Of a stretch of DNA of 64,000 nucleotides, positions 39,351 through 50,000 are shown in pieces (position 1 is the first letter of the stretch; the number at the start of each line of letters is the position of its first letter). The notes under the pieces were generated by a model. The model was not told the origin of the DNA and did not search any database. It saw only the letters and a list, made by a program, of their open reading frames with translations. Source of the stretch: Cucumis sativus (taxonomy: Eukaryota > Streptophyta > Magnoliopsida > Cucurbitales > Cucurbitaceae); assembly GCF_000004075.3 (NCBI RefSeq), contig NC_026661.2:17946307-18010306 (forward strand), read 5' to 3'. Both the position numbers and the translations under genes were made by a program.

Positions 39351-42300
39351 TATTAAATTCATTACTTGAAGCATGTAAGTGCATAAACAATTATGCTCTC
39401 TCCCCTTCTGAAATGGTTTAACCCCGATATACTCCACAACTTCCAACTACCATGGTTCACTTCCAGAAATTTCCTATTCAAAATTGGTCAATCTATGCTT
39501 TTTTCCCCCATACATTCTGTACTTTGGCAAAAGTGCATCAAATTCTATCATGTATGCATGCATATTGAATTGGAGTGATAATCTTACAAAACGGAAAAAG
39601 GCTAATAATCGAATTAAATGGTACTATCTACAAACCTAGATGATTGACAAAAGAAAAGAAATGAACCCAGCATGAATCTCCTCTTGGAACAAGACCAATT
39701 CTGTACCAGAAAATATCAGCAGTGGCAACAAAAATTGCTAACAGTTGTACGACCAAGAAATAAATAACAGAAGGCGACTTCCATGACTGAATCCTGCAAA
39801 TGATCCACAAGAATAAATTTTCACCAAGTAGAAGCAGAAGTGAACGAAAAGAAAAAAGGAAAAAGGAAAATGCTTTCTTTCAGCACTTACGTCATGAATC
39901 CAATTAGCTTAGCCCACCATGCATTGGCTATGCTCCACTTATATCCCTCAAGAGACCATATAACAAGAAAAGTAACTTGAGCAAGAATAACAAGCGAAGA
40001 GAATATGATAATTGGCCATAATACCAAAAACCGCCGACCAAAAATAAACCCTACAAGAAAGAAGCCCATGTAAAGTACAAATAAATTTACAAGAGTTTTT
40101 TTTTTCCTTTTTTGTAAGAAACCATGTTTCATTTAGACAAACGAAAAAATCTAAAAGAATGTTACTAAGTTAATCATTCAAAAAAGTCTCACTAACAGCT
40201 ACAGATAAAGACAAATTAAACCTCAATCCCTCACATGCTCCAAAAACCAATCAACCCCGCTAAAATCCCATCATTCCTCTCAAGCCATAATCCCAACAAA
40301 ATAACAAAACAACAAGCCTGCCACAAGACTCTTGCTTCATTCCAAAATGTAGGGATCATCACCGTATCAAGGAGAAGTATTCTTTGGGTTGTGCGGACAT
40401 GTGATGACATTTTAGCAATCTATTGAGGATTGTGATTGGAAAGCAACTTTGATGAAACAGTGTCTAGACTAGGACCCTTGAGACTTCGATTTACCATGAC
40501 TTTTTGATGATGAAATGGGTTTGTCCTTTTAACTTTTCATCGCAGCAGCTTGGTGTTCTTCAAATGCAGAATCCAAAGATACTTCATTCAAGACATCTGC
40601 CTCAATTGGACCGCCTTCATCGGATGAGTTACAATGTAGTTTCCCCCAATTTCCAGTTCAGAATTAGTGCTTTAGTAGTTTGGACGAGTTTTATATGTAT
40701 TTCTGCCGTTATGTTTTACTTTTCAGCCTTGCTTTTGTCTACCGTAGGTAGCTTTTGTAGTTATTTTGGTTGTTAATTTGGTCTTTTCATGACCTTAGTA
40801 TTGTTCTTGTACTTTGGTCTTTTCTTTGTATTTTGGATATGATGAAGGTGCCATGGGGGTGTCAACCCAGTTGAGATGTTCGGGTGCACCCACTGATCCT
40901 ATCTCTCTATCTCTCCCTCATTTATTGGTTTCCCTATAATTCTCATTGTATAGCTCTCTTGTACATTGAGATTATTAATAATAAAGAAGCTTGTCTCCTT
41001 TTCAAAAAATTAAGAAAATGAGGAGTTGCAAGTGTAGTTAAAAAGGGCAATGGAACACCCAAAAAACTTGAAGCAAAAATATTTCCCTTAAAACTATTAC
41101 TTTTATGTGGTGGGTCGAGGTTTAGATATAAATGCCCAAAAACTTCACTACTTCTTTCACCTGTTAGTGGTTGATCGACATTAACTATCTTTGACAAGCA
41201 AACTGAAAGACTAACGACCACCTGAAAGTCTTTGACCTTGGATATTAGGATACTTCCTACCATTATCTTTCTACTTCCAATTGCCCCTTATGTCATCAGC
41301 ATGGGGAAGACCCTTTACATCTATTCTTCTTGTGTTCGTACGCAGTTCGGTGTTGGGAGAAGCTGTTTTCTATCTTTAACCTATCTTGGGTGTTTGGTGC
41401 TGACTTTCGAGGAAATATGCATCATCTTTTAGTTGGGGTGCGTTTCAAAAAAACCCCTCTATCACTTTGGTTACATGCGATAAAGTCGCCTTTGGCAGAA
41501 TTATGGTTTGAGAGGAACCAAAGGGTATTTCATGATAAATCTTTTGCTTGGTTGGATCAATTTGAAGTCGCCCGTAAGAATGCCCCCTCGCGGTGTTCCT
41601 TCTCTAAGCCTTTTGAGGGCTACAACATTCAAGAAATCTACTCAAATTGGAGAGTTTATATTTTCCCAGCTTAACCTACTTGTTTTGAATTAACTTCTTT
41701 ATGTGCTTTTTGATATAGATCTTCTGTATGTTTCAATGTTGAAACCTTTGCAAGGCTAGTGAATTATAGTCTTTTGTTCTTTCTGTAATGGCTGAATATA
41801 TAAGCCTCAAGTGAGATTTTTTATTTTTGTTTGAAGGATATGATCAGGACGCCAAGGGGGTGTCAACCTAGTTGAAATGTCCAGGTGCACCTATTGATCA
41901 TGTTTATGCTTTTTGTATAACACTCATGTACTTAGAGCATTAGTCTCTTTTGATTCCATGGTAGCCACCTACCTAGGAATTAATGTCCTATGAGTTACCT
42001 TGACATCCAAATGTTATAGGGTCAGGCGGGTTGTCTCGTGATATTAGTTGAGATACGCGTAGGCTGACTTGGATACTCACGAATATTTTAAAAAAAGTCT
42101 CTTTTTATTTACATCTATATGAATAAAGAGACGTGTTTCTTTTTCAGAAGAAAAATATATATTGAGGTACTTGAAAGTTGAAACCACTTTAAAATGTCCT
42201 TGGATGAAGACTGAAGTACTTATTTTGTTTTTTTCCCCTCAAAGTCCTCAAATATTTTTGCAAATATTTCACCTCCTTGATTTTTGCATACTGGGCATTC

Positions 42301-44079
42301 TATCTATAAACCCATAAGCTCTCTTACAGTTGTGTCGTTTTCATACCATTCATCAATTAAATTTGTTAGAATGAGCTAGGCACAAACCAAACAATAAGTA
42401 AAGATGACAACAAATTTTATTGACTGTACATTGACAATGCATTACCTATTTTATGTGCATTAAATTGAATGAAAAGAAACACCAATAAATCTGTAAGAGA
42501 GACCAGACTCCAATTTATTAGAGCCGCTGCAAGAAAATGAGAAAATAAAAAGAGTTAATTAAAAGTTCTGGAGGTCAAATAGACAACCATTCATCAGTAT
42601 CTTTATGTGATATTAATTGAGAAGGCAGCTAAATAATAAAATAACTCTAAGCTAAACATGTCAAGAACTCTAAGTTCAAACACAAACATTTTACATGTAT
42701 TTTTCTTTTCCTTTTGGGCAATGTGGAAGAGGACTTTATGACCTCCTCCCTTATAAAAGAGTTAAAACCCCGGTCCTCATTGTTGCCCTCTTTTTTTAAA
42801 ATATAATATTTGTTTCCTAAGAAAAAACTTTATGGCATATCAGTCTTTTTCTGTTTAACCTGGGAGTGTATCAGATTGCACTTCCCAGCGAATAAAGTTA
42901 AGGAACCTTGGACATTTAAGCAATTACAAATTTCATATAAATTATTAGGCTGTTCATGAAGTTAGAAATATCAGAAGTCAAACTTTGACCAAATGTTTTC
43001 TTTGATCAGAATTGGGTTGTCCAATCCAGAATGCCAGACATGGTTATATGGAGTAAAAGGCCTACTAGTATGACTGTTATGTTGATTCTTCTTTTTTCTT
43101 TTTCTTTTTTTTCTCTCCTTGCAACCAAGGTCTCAAGATCTGAATCACTCTTTGCATAAGTTATCTTCACCCACTAAAGGCTGCCAGCTTGTGGAGACAA
43201 AACAAGAGTTCTAACTTATTGAATTTTTAACCGTCAGCTTTCACCTCACCTCCAAACATGTCAAGCCATTTGTTAAATCATGGTTCAACCCAAAAGCTTA
43301 AAAGCCAATGGGTTGTGTTAAATTTAACTATATCGACACTTCAACATTACACTTGTATTTTGTAGTTCCTTGCTCCTTATTCTGGTTTTGTTTGTTTGTT
43401 TTTCTTTCTTTTTTTTCTTCTTCTTTTGTCTTTTTTACTGCAGTGTGATTGACTTATTCTTGTATCTTTGTACGATGGTTTTATTTTGGTTTCTTTAGAG
43501 GATATGATGAAGACGCTAAGGGAATGCTTACCTAGTTTATGTCCGGCTACGCCTTCAAATTCTTAGTTTCTTCTTGTTTTTTGTGTCCTACTCTCTTGTA
43601 CTTTGAGCATTAGTATTGATATTATTAATAAATTATCGCTTCTCTTTTCTTATTAAAAAAAAACACTATACTTGGGGATATGTACAAGAATCCAGCAAGT
43701 GAAAATCAAAACTAAAGAGGAACAAATGACATTGCGGGTTTCGAAAACTATTATCTCTCGCTCAACACCAAGCACTTACAAGCTACACCACACCCTTTGG
43801 TTTACCAGTATATCGATGAAAATCCTATAAAATCCCTCGAGAGATATCAAAATGAGTAAAAAGTACAAACTATCACATACTTGGCAACAAATAATCACAA
43901 ACATTAGCTCCTTCAATCGAAATATTAAACCAGCAAGCCCTCAACCAAATTTTCAAAGCAAAGTGTACAGATATCTCACAAGAAAAGAAACTCACAACAA
44001 GTTACAACATGAAAACAGACCAACTCTTACCAGTAAGAAGCAGAAGCGGCAACAAAAAGCCACCAAGAAAACTCCCCAT
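16277..44079 (-). CDS. PIEZO: Plant Piezo mechanosensitive cation channel, complete
   Basis: Twenty-one exons join in one frame: 44079-44031, 42526-42446, 40050-39891, 39793-39636, 38908-38752, 38622-38436, 38130-38015, 37785-37701, 34673-34458, 34368-34191, 33136-33008, 32866-32693, 32532-32299, 31229-29682, 29052-26564, 25645-25250, 24131-23973, 23245-22736, 17324-17180, 17094-16950 and 16412-16277. They total 7,452 nt: 2,483 residues plus TAG. Every split codon rejoins sensibly at GT-AG sites. Length and motif order fit the Arabidopsis protein of roughly 2,460 residues. The N-terminal two thirds is many hydrophobic segments (blade helices). Exon 15 adds a charged coiled-coil-like stretch ([17 protein letters not shown]). 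Exon 16 has [13 protein letters not shown] and the Piezo signature PF-x2-E-x6-W ([12 protein letters not shown], about residues 2094-2105). Exon 18 is the soluble cap domain ([14 protein letters not shown]). Exon 20 holds the last membrane helix ([19 protein letters not shown]). The protein forms a trimeric stretch-activated cation channel. Introns 2, 8 and 18 are swollen by retroelements, but no exon is broken. Confidence 0.96.
16560..16835 (+). mobile_element. Probable LINE 3' tail in Piezo intron 20
   Basis: The end (TTGTATCTTGAGTATCAGTC, then ATGAAAAGTTTTGTTTCT) resembles the 3' tails of the clearer LINE fragments at 36.6, 41.0, 43.6 and 48.7 kb. No coding remnant was seen, so this is a weak call. 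Confidence 0.35.
18091..18106 (+). repeat. 16-bp target-site duplication, left copy
   Basis: AAAAATATCAGCTAGT at 18091-18106 is repeated exactly at 22704-22719. Together they bracket the retroposed gypsy segment. The A-run start fits cleavage by a LINE-type endonuclease at a TTTT/A-like site. Confidence 0.85.
18107..22703 (+). mobile_element. Degenerate Ty3/gypsy retrotransposon body inserted in Piezo intron 18
   Basis: A 4.6-kb plus-strand insertion with many stops and frameshifts. In order: a [12 protein letters not shown] motif near 18395, a Gag-like region (about 19860-20150, [20 protein letters not shown]), a degenerate protease region near 20560-20830, and reverse transcriptase from 21201 ([28 protein letters not shown]). 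The RT catalytic YFDD is at 21737-21748. RNase H is at 22045-22335 ([34 protein letters not shown]). Integrase is missing: recognisable pol stops near 22590. RT is interrupted near 21455-21520 by a tandemly repeated CCATAAGACAGGTCC block. No LTR pair was found. The insertion ends in a short LINE-like tail and is flanked by a perfect 16-bp duplication, so it looks retroposed rather than integrated. It cannot make a working element. Confidence 0.85.
22704..22719 (+). repeat. 16-bp target-site duplication, right copy
   Basis: Exact second copy of AAAAATATCAGCTAGT. Its right edge is 16 bp from the Piezo exon 18 border at 22736, on the donor side of intron 18. Confidence 0.85.
23320..23575. other. 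Unidentified GC-richer block in Piezo intron 17
   Basis: This stretch (GAAGGGGGCCCAAACAGG, AGGCACCCCCTCCCCGAT) differs in composition from the intron around it and has no recognisable protein in any frame. It could be a fragment of an LTR or another retroposed sequence, but no ends or duplications were found. Confidence 0.3.
24405..25125. mobile_element. TIR-type element in Piezo intron 16
   Basis: The left arm (about 24405-24490, TTTGTGGGTTGAATCAATTAG, AATAATTGTATTAATTAAAA) matches the reverse complement of the right arm (about 25025-25125, AGGTTGTGTTCATC, AACAATTGTATCGATTAAAG) over about 85 bp with mismatches. The arms suggest an old inverted-terminal-repeat element of about 720 bp. An LTR-like segment sits inside. 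Confidence 0.5.
24548..24745 (+). mobile_element. Possible solo LTR (Ty1/copia-like)
   Basis: The segment starts TGTCGGAAATAAATGG and ends near TTTAACA. It contains TTCTAGGGTTTTCCACGTAAA, a block I associate with the R/U5 part of plant copia LTRs. No clear 5-bp target duplication flanks it, so the ends are uncertain. Confidence 0.4.
29384..29402. repeat. (GA)n microsatellite
   Basis: About ten GA units in Piezo intron 14. Confidence 0.9.
31345..31572. repeat. Tandem duplication in Piezo intron 13
   Basis: A block of about 102 bp starting TAGTTCCTCTAATCAAG at 31345 recurs at 31471 with one or two differences. The first copy is followed by a 24-bp stretch not repeated after the second. The near-identity implies a recent event. 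It lies about 115 bp upstream (in transcript sense) of the 1.5-kb exon 14. Confidence 0.95.
35350..36630 (+). mobile_element. LINE (L1-type) remnant in Piezo intron 8
   Basis: The plus strand reads, with frame breaks, [13 protein letters not shown] and a [17 protein letters not shown] linker (35400-35500). It then jumps to a zf-RVT-like region (35608-36035: [38 protein letters not shown]) and the C-terminal [14 protein letters not shown] near 36080. The reverse transcriptase between them is absent, so the copy is internally deleted. The 3' end carries GGGGGTGTCAACCTAGTTGA, GTACTTTGAGTTTATTAATA and an A-rich tail at about 36622. The 5' limit is uncertain. Confidence 0.75.
36980..37390 (+). mobile_element. 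Ty1/copia RNase H remnant
   Basis: In broken frames the plus strand reads [42 protein letters not shown] and [16 protein letters not shown] pieces. This is the order found in the RNase H end of plant copia polyproteins. Stops and shifts throughout show an old remnant. No LTR was found next to it. Confidence 0.7.
38922..38946. repeat. Poly(A) tract
   Basis: A run of A bases in Piezo intron 4 on the plus strand. On the transcribed strand it is a poly(T) tract about 14 bp upstream of the exon 5 acceptor, so it can serve as the polypyrimidine tract. Confidence 0.8.
39321..39350. repeat. (GATA)n/(GA)n microsatellite
   Basis: Three GATA units followed by about ten GA units in Piezo intron 4. Confidence 0.9.
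40543..41008 (+). mobile_element. LINE 3' end, paralogue of the 36.2-36.6 kb copy
   Basis: About 460 bp closely match 36175-36625, including CTTGGTGTTCTTCAAATGCAG, TGCCTCAATTGGACCGCCTT, TTTGTCTACCGTAGGTAGCT and GAAGCTTGTCTCCTTTTC before the A-rich end. It is 5'-truncated with no coding remnant beyond a few residues, and sits in Piezo intron 2. Confidence 0.75.
41260..42150 (+). mobile_element. LINE C-terminal fragment and 3' tail
   Basis: The plus strand encodes, in one nearly open frame, a zinc-finger motif C-x2-C-x8-H-x4-C ([18 protein letters not shown], 41283-41336). It is followed by [20 protein letters not shown] and [18 protein letters not shown], ending at a stop near 41672. This is the zf-RVT C-terminus of plant L1-type LINEs. 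The tail carries AAGGGGGTGTCAACCTAGTT and a long GGGTCAGGCGGGTTGTCTCG block. It is 5'-truncated and lies in Piezo intron 2. Confidence 0.75.
43480..43672 (+). mobile_element. Short LINE 3' tail in Piezo intron 1
   Basis: It carries the shared tail blocks GGATATGATGAAGACGCTAA and CTTGTACTTTGAGCATTAGT, then an A-run at 43664-43672. It is strongly 5'-truncated. Confidence 0.6.
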
Positions 44080-44333
44080 GAGAGACGAATTGCAGAGAAC
44101 GATCACTTCGATTCCATCAATAGCACTGCTCCGGCAATGGGTTTTCGATTTAAATCAAAATCGTGAAAACCCATTTCCAGGAAGCGCTAGATATGTATGT
44201 ATGTATATATATAAATAAATAAGCTCCCTACAATTCAGAAAGTCAAAAAGTGAGCTGATTTTAGACTTGCAATAGAAGAAATCAGAATTTGATTAATTGG
44301 GGAGCTCCAAAATTGACGCTGGGACAGTATGGT

Positions 44334-44340
44334 TATATAA
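44334..44340 (-). promoter_or_regulatory. Candidate TATA box for Piezo
   Basis: TTATATAACC on the minus strand, about 255 bp upstream of the Piezo ATG. It would fit a transcript start near 44305. Based on motif and spacing only. Confidence 0.3.
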
Positions 44341-46929
44341 TCTAGGAAGACAATAGCATCAACCAGCCTTTAGAATCGAAGCTCCGGAAAATGTATGTAG
44401 ATAAATGGTTAACTGAATTTTGATTAGTTGAAAGATGAACTGCCGGGACTATATTTAGACGAAAGCCCAAAAAATAATTTTAGGTTTAAGAACACTTTTG
44501 TGTTTCCCCAAACTTCTAAAAATAATTTAGTCTCTAACTATTTAATTTGTAAATTCAAATCTTAACATTTTTGTTAATAATTTAGGCTGTTTGTCAAAGG
44601 GCAATAAAATTTGTTCTAATATGAATGAAATTTTCGAGGCTTAATTCATAAATGTAATTACTATTATCCTTGCTTAGCGTGAAGATAACAGTTGAAGTAA
44701 CGATAATGTGACAATTTCATAATTCTCAATATTTACACTAAAGCTAGTGTGTCCCATCCAATATTCAAGTATAATCAGATTGAGCATCATTCATTTATGC
44801 ATTAGACTACATAATTTGATTGCAATTTTGGAGACGATCTCACAATTTATTACAATTACATACATATAAACATCGAGTATAGTGAACTAAAACCCCTTTT
44901 TACATTTGCAATGATGGATTATGTTTTATCTATGATAAACCTAACATTGATTTTTATAACTTTGAAATGTGTAGCAATTTAAATTTTTTTAGTACAACGA
45001 TCTAGTTCTCGTTCTTTTGAATATCAGACTTTGATAATAAACTAGGCAAAGAAAGGGACATTAAAGAAAGAAAAAAAAAACTAGTCATTTGGATTTTTAA
45101 TTTTGAAAACTTATCCAATTTTAAAAATTTGTTTGCGGAGACTTATAAGATGAAATGACACAAATGTCCTTACTAGGATTGAATCATTAAACCTTATACT
45201 CTTTCCACATTTACTTATATCCACAATTCTCTTCGTCATGTTCATTTAACACTAAATTTGACGTCATTATAAATTTTAAAGTTTTTATAAGATATTATGT
45301 ATTAAAGTTCAAATGTCCGACAACCAAATTATTAAAAACTTAGAAATCAAAGTATTTTAGGATTAGAATCAATTATTATACGTTCATTTCGAGACACCTC
45401 TTGAAAGATAATGACCGACTTTATCTAAATAATTTTTTTTCCTTAAAAGAAAGGTTTAAATATATGTACATAGAATTTGCTGGCTGTTGCCCAAGTGATT
45501 GGCCAAGGGAATGGCACCACGTGATTTTTCTCCTACGGCACATGAATGGAAGTTTGCTTTTTATTTTTTGACATTAAATTAACATCTTACCCTTAGTTTA
45601 TAATTCTTGACCAAACTTTTTTTTTTTCCCTTCTGAATGTAGATACCAAAAAAACTAATAAATAGCCTTATAAAAAAAACCCATGTGTTCAAATTTCTCA
45701 CTTCCACGTCATTAAACTTTTTATTTCTTAATTCTAAAAGAATAATTTAAACAATAATTTAAATTTGAAGACGAGACAGTGATTGAACCAATCGAGTTGC
45801 TTGCACTAATTGGTTTGTCTCGATTTTCAAGGTGAAGACTAACTCACTAATCTCCTTTGGACTAATGTCAAGAAATAAAGAACAAAGAACAAGCTACTTA
45901 TTGGTTTGCTCGCACTAATTGGTTTTCCTCAGCTTTGGTGGGCCTTTATATGGGTTTTCTATAGGGCCTAATCCCACTCTTGTGAGTTCATCCAACTCTT
46001 GGAAGTTATGTTCATGAGAGGACAAAAGACATTTGAATATTTTTTTTGGAAACAAGGAAGGAAACCTTAGGTTTAGCCGCATTACGAGTGTGATAGTTCC
46101 ACATGAGAACTTCATATTCGTCCTTAAAAAACTTTGTGATGAAAAATGATTTATGTGTAATTTACATGGATTCAAAGTTCAAATACTTACTAGTATAATG
46201 TAATATTTTAAAAATTGGTTGGAAAAATATTTATATTATTTTCAATTTTCTAACATTTCAATCAATCTTTCATAGAACGTGTCAAAATATTCTTTATAGT
46301 ATAAAAGATGAAAGCTATGATAAAAAATTGTGCAGTAATTCATATGATAGTAGAATTTTCAATTTCTACTTAATTGAGTTTTTCATAATAGTTATCATGT
46401 TGATAACTTTTTTTAATTTAAATTGCACTCCTCCCAAACTTGTTAAAAAATTATATAAATATTTTGCACAATTTCTCATTCTTGATGACTGGTTAAACGA
46501 GTTACAAAACACTAGAATTCAACTATATGGTTGTAATATATGTATTTTTACAAAGCTAGTAAGTTTATGAAGATTTTGACTACAATTTTTCAAGGTTAAA
46601 TGGAATGAAAAATAAAAATGATGAAATTGAAGGTAGATTTGTTTTTCTTAAAATGTAATATTTTGGAAAGTAAGTCCATTTAATTATGTATGTTGTTGGG
46701 TTGCTAAGCTAAAAATGATCCATTCAAGAATTATGAATCGATAAGGTTGTAGATCGACTAAAACAACCGTATAATAAAAGTAAATAGTATGAATTATAAT
46801 TAAATTACGTTTACAAAACATCTTAAGTGAGGTTACGGTCGTAAAAAGAAATCCTTACCATTGGCTCGTAAAAAGAAATCCCATTAGTAGTAAAATTGCC
46901 CTATGTATAAGCATATATAGTTTTACATG

Positions 46930-46939
46930 TATATAAAAA
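46930..46939 (+). promoter_or_regulatory. Candidate TATA box for RPH1
   Basis: TATATAAAAA sits about 100 bp upstream of the RPH1 ATG. It is a good match to the plant TATA consensus at a plausible distance for a short 5' UTR. Confidence 0.4.
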
Positions 46940-47038
46940 CAATAATGAATGATAGAGTTAAGTTCGGTGGTGTGGTGCCACTAGTCGTGCAGCCAGGTTC
47001 CCCTTCTGGCTTGCAATTTCTTATCCAAAACCAAAGCA

Positions 47039-50000
47039 ATGAACACTCTAATTCCCACTTCTCCTTGCAATTTCTGCTATATTCCAAGCTTCTTTCCCCA
47101 CAGAACTGCCTTTTCCCTTGAGCTTTCCGCCATTAAATTCAGCCACAGATTGCGCGCCAATTCGAACGACCTACAAACCCAGGCAGTTGAGGAACCGAAA
47201 GAAGAAGAAAATGGGATTGCAGCTGAACCCCAGCAGCAAACCAAGGCGTCCTCTGCTCCTGCACTCGATAAAGACCTCAAGAAGGTTCGCTTTCTATGCT
47301 GCATTCGCTGTATCTAATGATCTTTCATTGTTTTTGCGGTTCTTTGATTGCTAATATCTAATGGGTATTTGTTATTTTACATTTCTTCTGTGGTATTTTA
47401 GTGGGTTTGATCGCAACTTCCGAAATTTACTTGAATCGTGGAGTTTCCCTCAGAACTGTCTGATGGTTTTTTGTCAGCTCCGTCTGGTAGATTATTGGGA
47501 TTTTTGTAGGCTGATGGGAGTTGTTGTTACTATAGAGGATCCCCTTTAAAAAATGATGAGACCGTATAATATTTATTAGATAGATGATTTACCCATTTAG
47601 TTTCCATTAATATTAGAGCTCATGAAGCCTCAAGGGGTACGTAGTAGGTAAAAAATAAAAGGATTTGACCTCAAGAATGGTGAATCCAAAGAGGTACATA
47701 TTGAAATTTACAATCTTTCTAAGATATACGAATTATGCTCCTGTTGTCAAATGATTGTGAGATGGAATCTCATGTTATCTAATAATTACGATTTTTTAAT
47801 AATTCTCTCAAATGAATGGATTCGATAGCACGTAGAGTACCAATGGCTTCAGCGGGTGGTTTATAGGAACTAAATATTGTAAGTTCAAGCACTAGTTGAA
47901 TTACAGTTTTTATTTCGAGTGTGAATCTCCTTCGCATAAGCTCTCCTAGTTTTATGGAGTTCAGTGGAGACTGGTTAGCACATGTTTGAATTATTATTAT
48001 TGTCGGGTGAAAGGAGCACTAACATTTCCGGCCAGACATTTGTGTTCATTGGGTGGGTACTTCTCGTTCACGGAACGTTAGTTTTGAAAGATTGCTTAAA
48101 GATGATGAGATTTCTGATTTTCAGCAGCTCCTTGGATGGTTAGTGGGTTAGAAAGTGATTGATAACTCGGTCTCTTGATGTCAGTCTCTTGATTATCAGG
48201 CAAGTTTTCTGTGAACTCTTTATGAAAACCCTTGGCAACATCTTCACCTATGTGTTAAGAGGCAATGTTGGTGGAATCTCTTCTCACTCTTCAACAACTA
48301 GTGGGGTTTTTCTAAATTCATATTAGGAAAATATCTTTCAATAATTGATTGGTTGATCAGCTGTGGTTTCAAATCCAAAGTTTCGTGGCCTGATGCAGTA
48401 AAGCTTTATTTTCCGAATTATTGTTTGAAGCACAATCAGAGTGGTATTCATAACATTTATCTCCCTTGGGATGATTGATTCAGTTCAACTCGTCTAAAGA
48501 CCTCTTCTCGATGTTCTCTTTCTAATAGCTTCACAGGATACTTTATTTAGATCTGGGATATTTGCATTATTTGGAATGCCTTTTTGTTTCCCTTGAAAGA
48601 TGATTTGATTTAATATTCGACTATTGCTTTATTATTCTCATTTCCCCTTTGGAATTCTTGTATTTTTAAGCATTAATCTCTTTTTATTTTTATCAATGCA
48701 ATGTCTTTGTTTCCTTGAAAGAAAAAGTTATATTTGTTAAACTTATGTTCCTAAGTAAAAACAAGAGAGAACATATTTTAGTTTGAAGAGAAAGTTTAAG
48801 CATAGTTGATATCTAAGCACTTCATGATTTTGATGTTCATAATAGGTTGTTCAAAAGACTGCTGCAACATTTGCACCAAGGGCCTCTACTGCCTCAAAAA
48901 ATCCTGCTGTACCTGGAACTACTTTATATACTGTCTTTGAGGTTCAAGGCTATGCCTCAATGTTGTTAGGCGGTGTTCTATCTTTCAATCTTTTATTCCC
49001 CTCAAACGAACCAGATATATGGAGATTAATGGGAATGTGGTCAATTTGGATGTTCAGTAAGTTTTTCCCCTTTTTCTTTATTTCTATTCGTTTTTTCCTT
49101 TTTAGTTGCTAGATTTAAGTATTCGTCCACCATTAGCAGAGCTCTTTTTCTTACCTCTAATAAATTTTTGTAGCTAGAAACATTTTGATGTCGTTGTTGT
49201 TTTTTTGTGTTAAATGTTCTCCTGGTTTGAACATACAAACTAGTTTATTGTTGAGAAGATAAAAGGTTCATATTATTAATGAGAATTGAAGGGTTATAGG
49301 AATTAAATTGATTTGTGGCTTTTGGTTTTTATATTAAATTGTGTTCATCGAGTTCTTTGGGAGTTTTTAGAGGTCATGAGAGTTAAAATGTTTATGGTTT
49401 CTTAACTATTGAAGTTCCATTGTTACATTTTGTAAGCCTATATAAAGGCATGTTGAGTTGAATAAAAAATTACTTTCTCCGCACTTGTGTCATCCACACC
49501 CTCTCTTCTAGCAGTTTATTTGGTAGGAAAGGAACAAGAAAATGATTTTTTTCTTTTCAATCTGTTCTGATGCAATGCAACAAGATAGATGTTATGTGTG
49601 CATATGTTTTTTAAATTTTGTTCAGCCAAATATAGCTATTTCTTTTTTCTTATATGGACATGACATTCTGATTACTTGGTGATAGTAGAAGTTTAGAAGT
49701 CTGTTTAAAACTGAAGACTTGACTTCAAACAGTTTAACCTTTGGAGCTTGGAACTTTTTAGGGAATCTCCTTCGTATCTCTTTGAATAATCCATTTATCA
49801 ATGAAATTGTGTCATATTCCCCCAAAATAAATAAATAAATAAAACTGTTAAACAATTCCTTTTATTAGTAAATAAATTAAATGAAACTCTAGAAGACTTT
49901 GTCTTGTTCCCATCATCTGTAGTATGATTGATCACATTATATCCTATCATAAGTGAAAAGAAAAGTTATATCCTACAAGCACCACTGTTTACTTTTTTTC

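Larger units (their letters stand above)
44080..47038. other. Divergent intergenic region between Piezo and RPH1
   Basis: Nearly 3 kb separates the two start codons. Piezo 5' UTR and promoter sequence lies at about 44080-44450 (minus strand) and RPH1 promoter sequence at about 46850-47038. Between them is AT-rich sequence without genes. Small repeats are present: ACTAATTGGTTT near 45806 and 45915, and CTCGTAAAAAGAAATCC-like units near 46830-46890. Confidence 0.55.

Noticed and set aside
43852..44166. 104-codon plus-strand frame at the Piezo 5' end
   Set aside because: Antisense shadow of Piezo exon 1 and its flank; the minus strand carries the real start.
45780..45960. Repeated ACTAATTGGTTTG-like units in the Piezo-RPH1 spacer, considered as a transposon end
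   Set aside because: Only two short, diverged units without inverted ends or target duplication.
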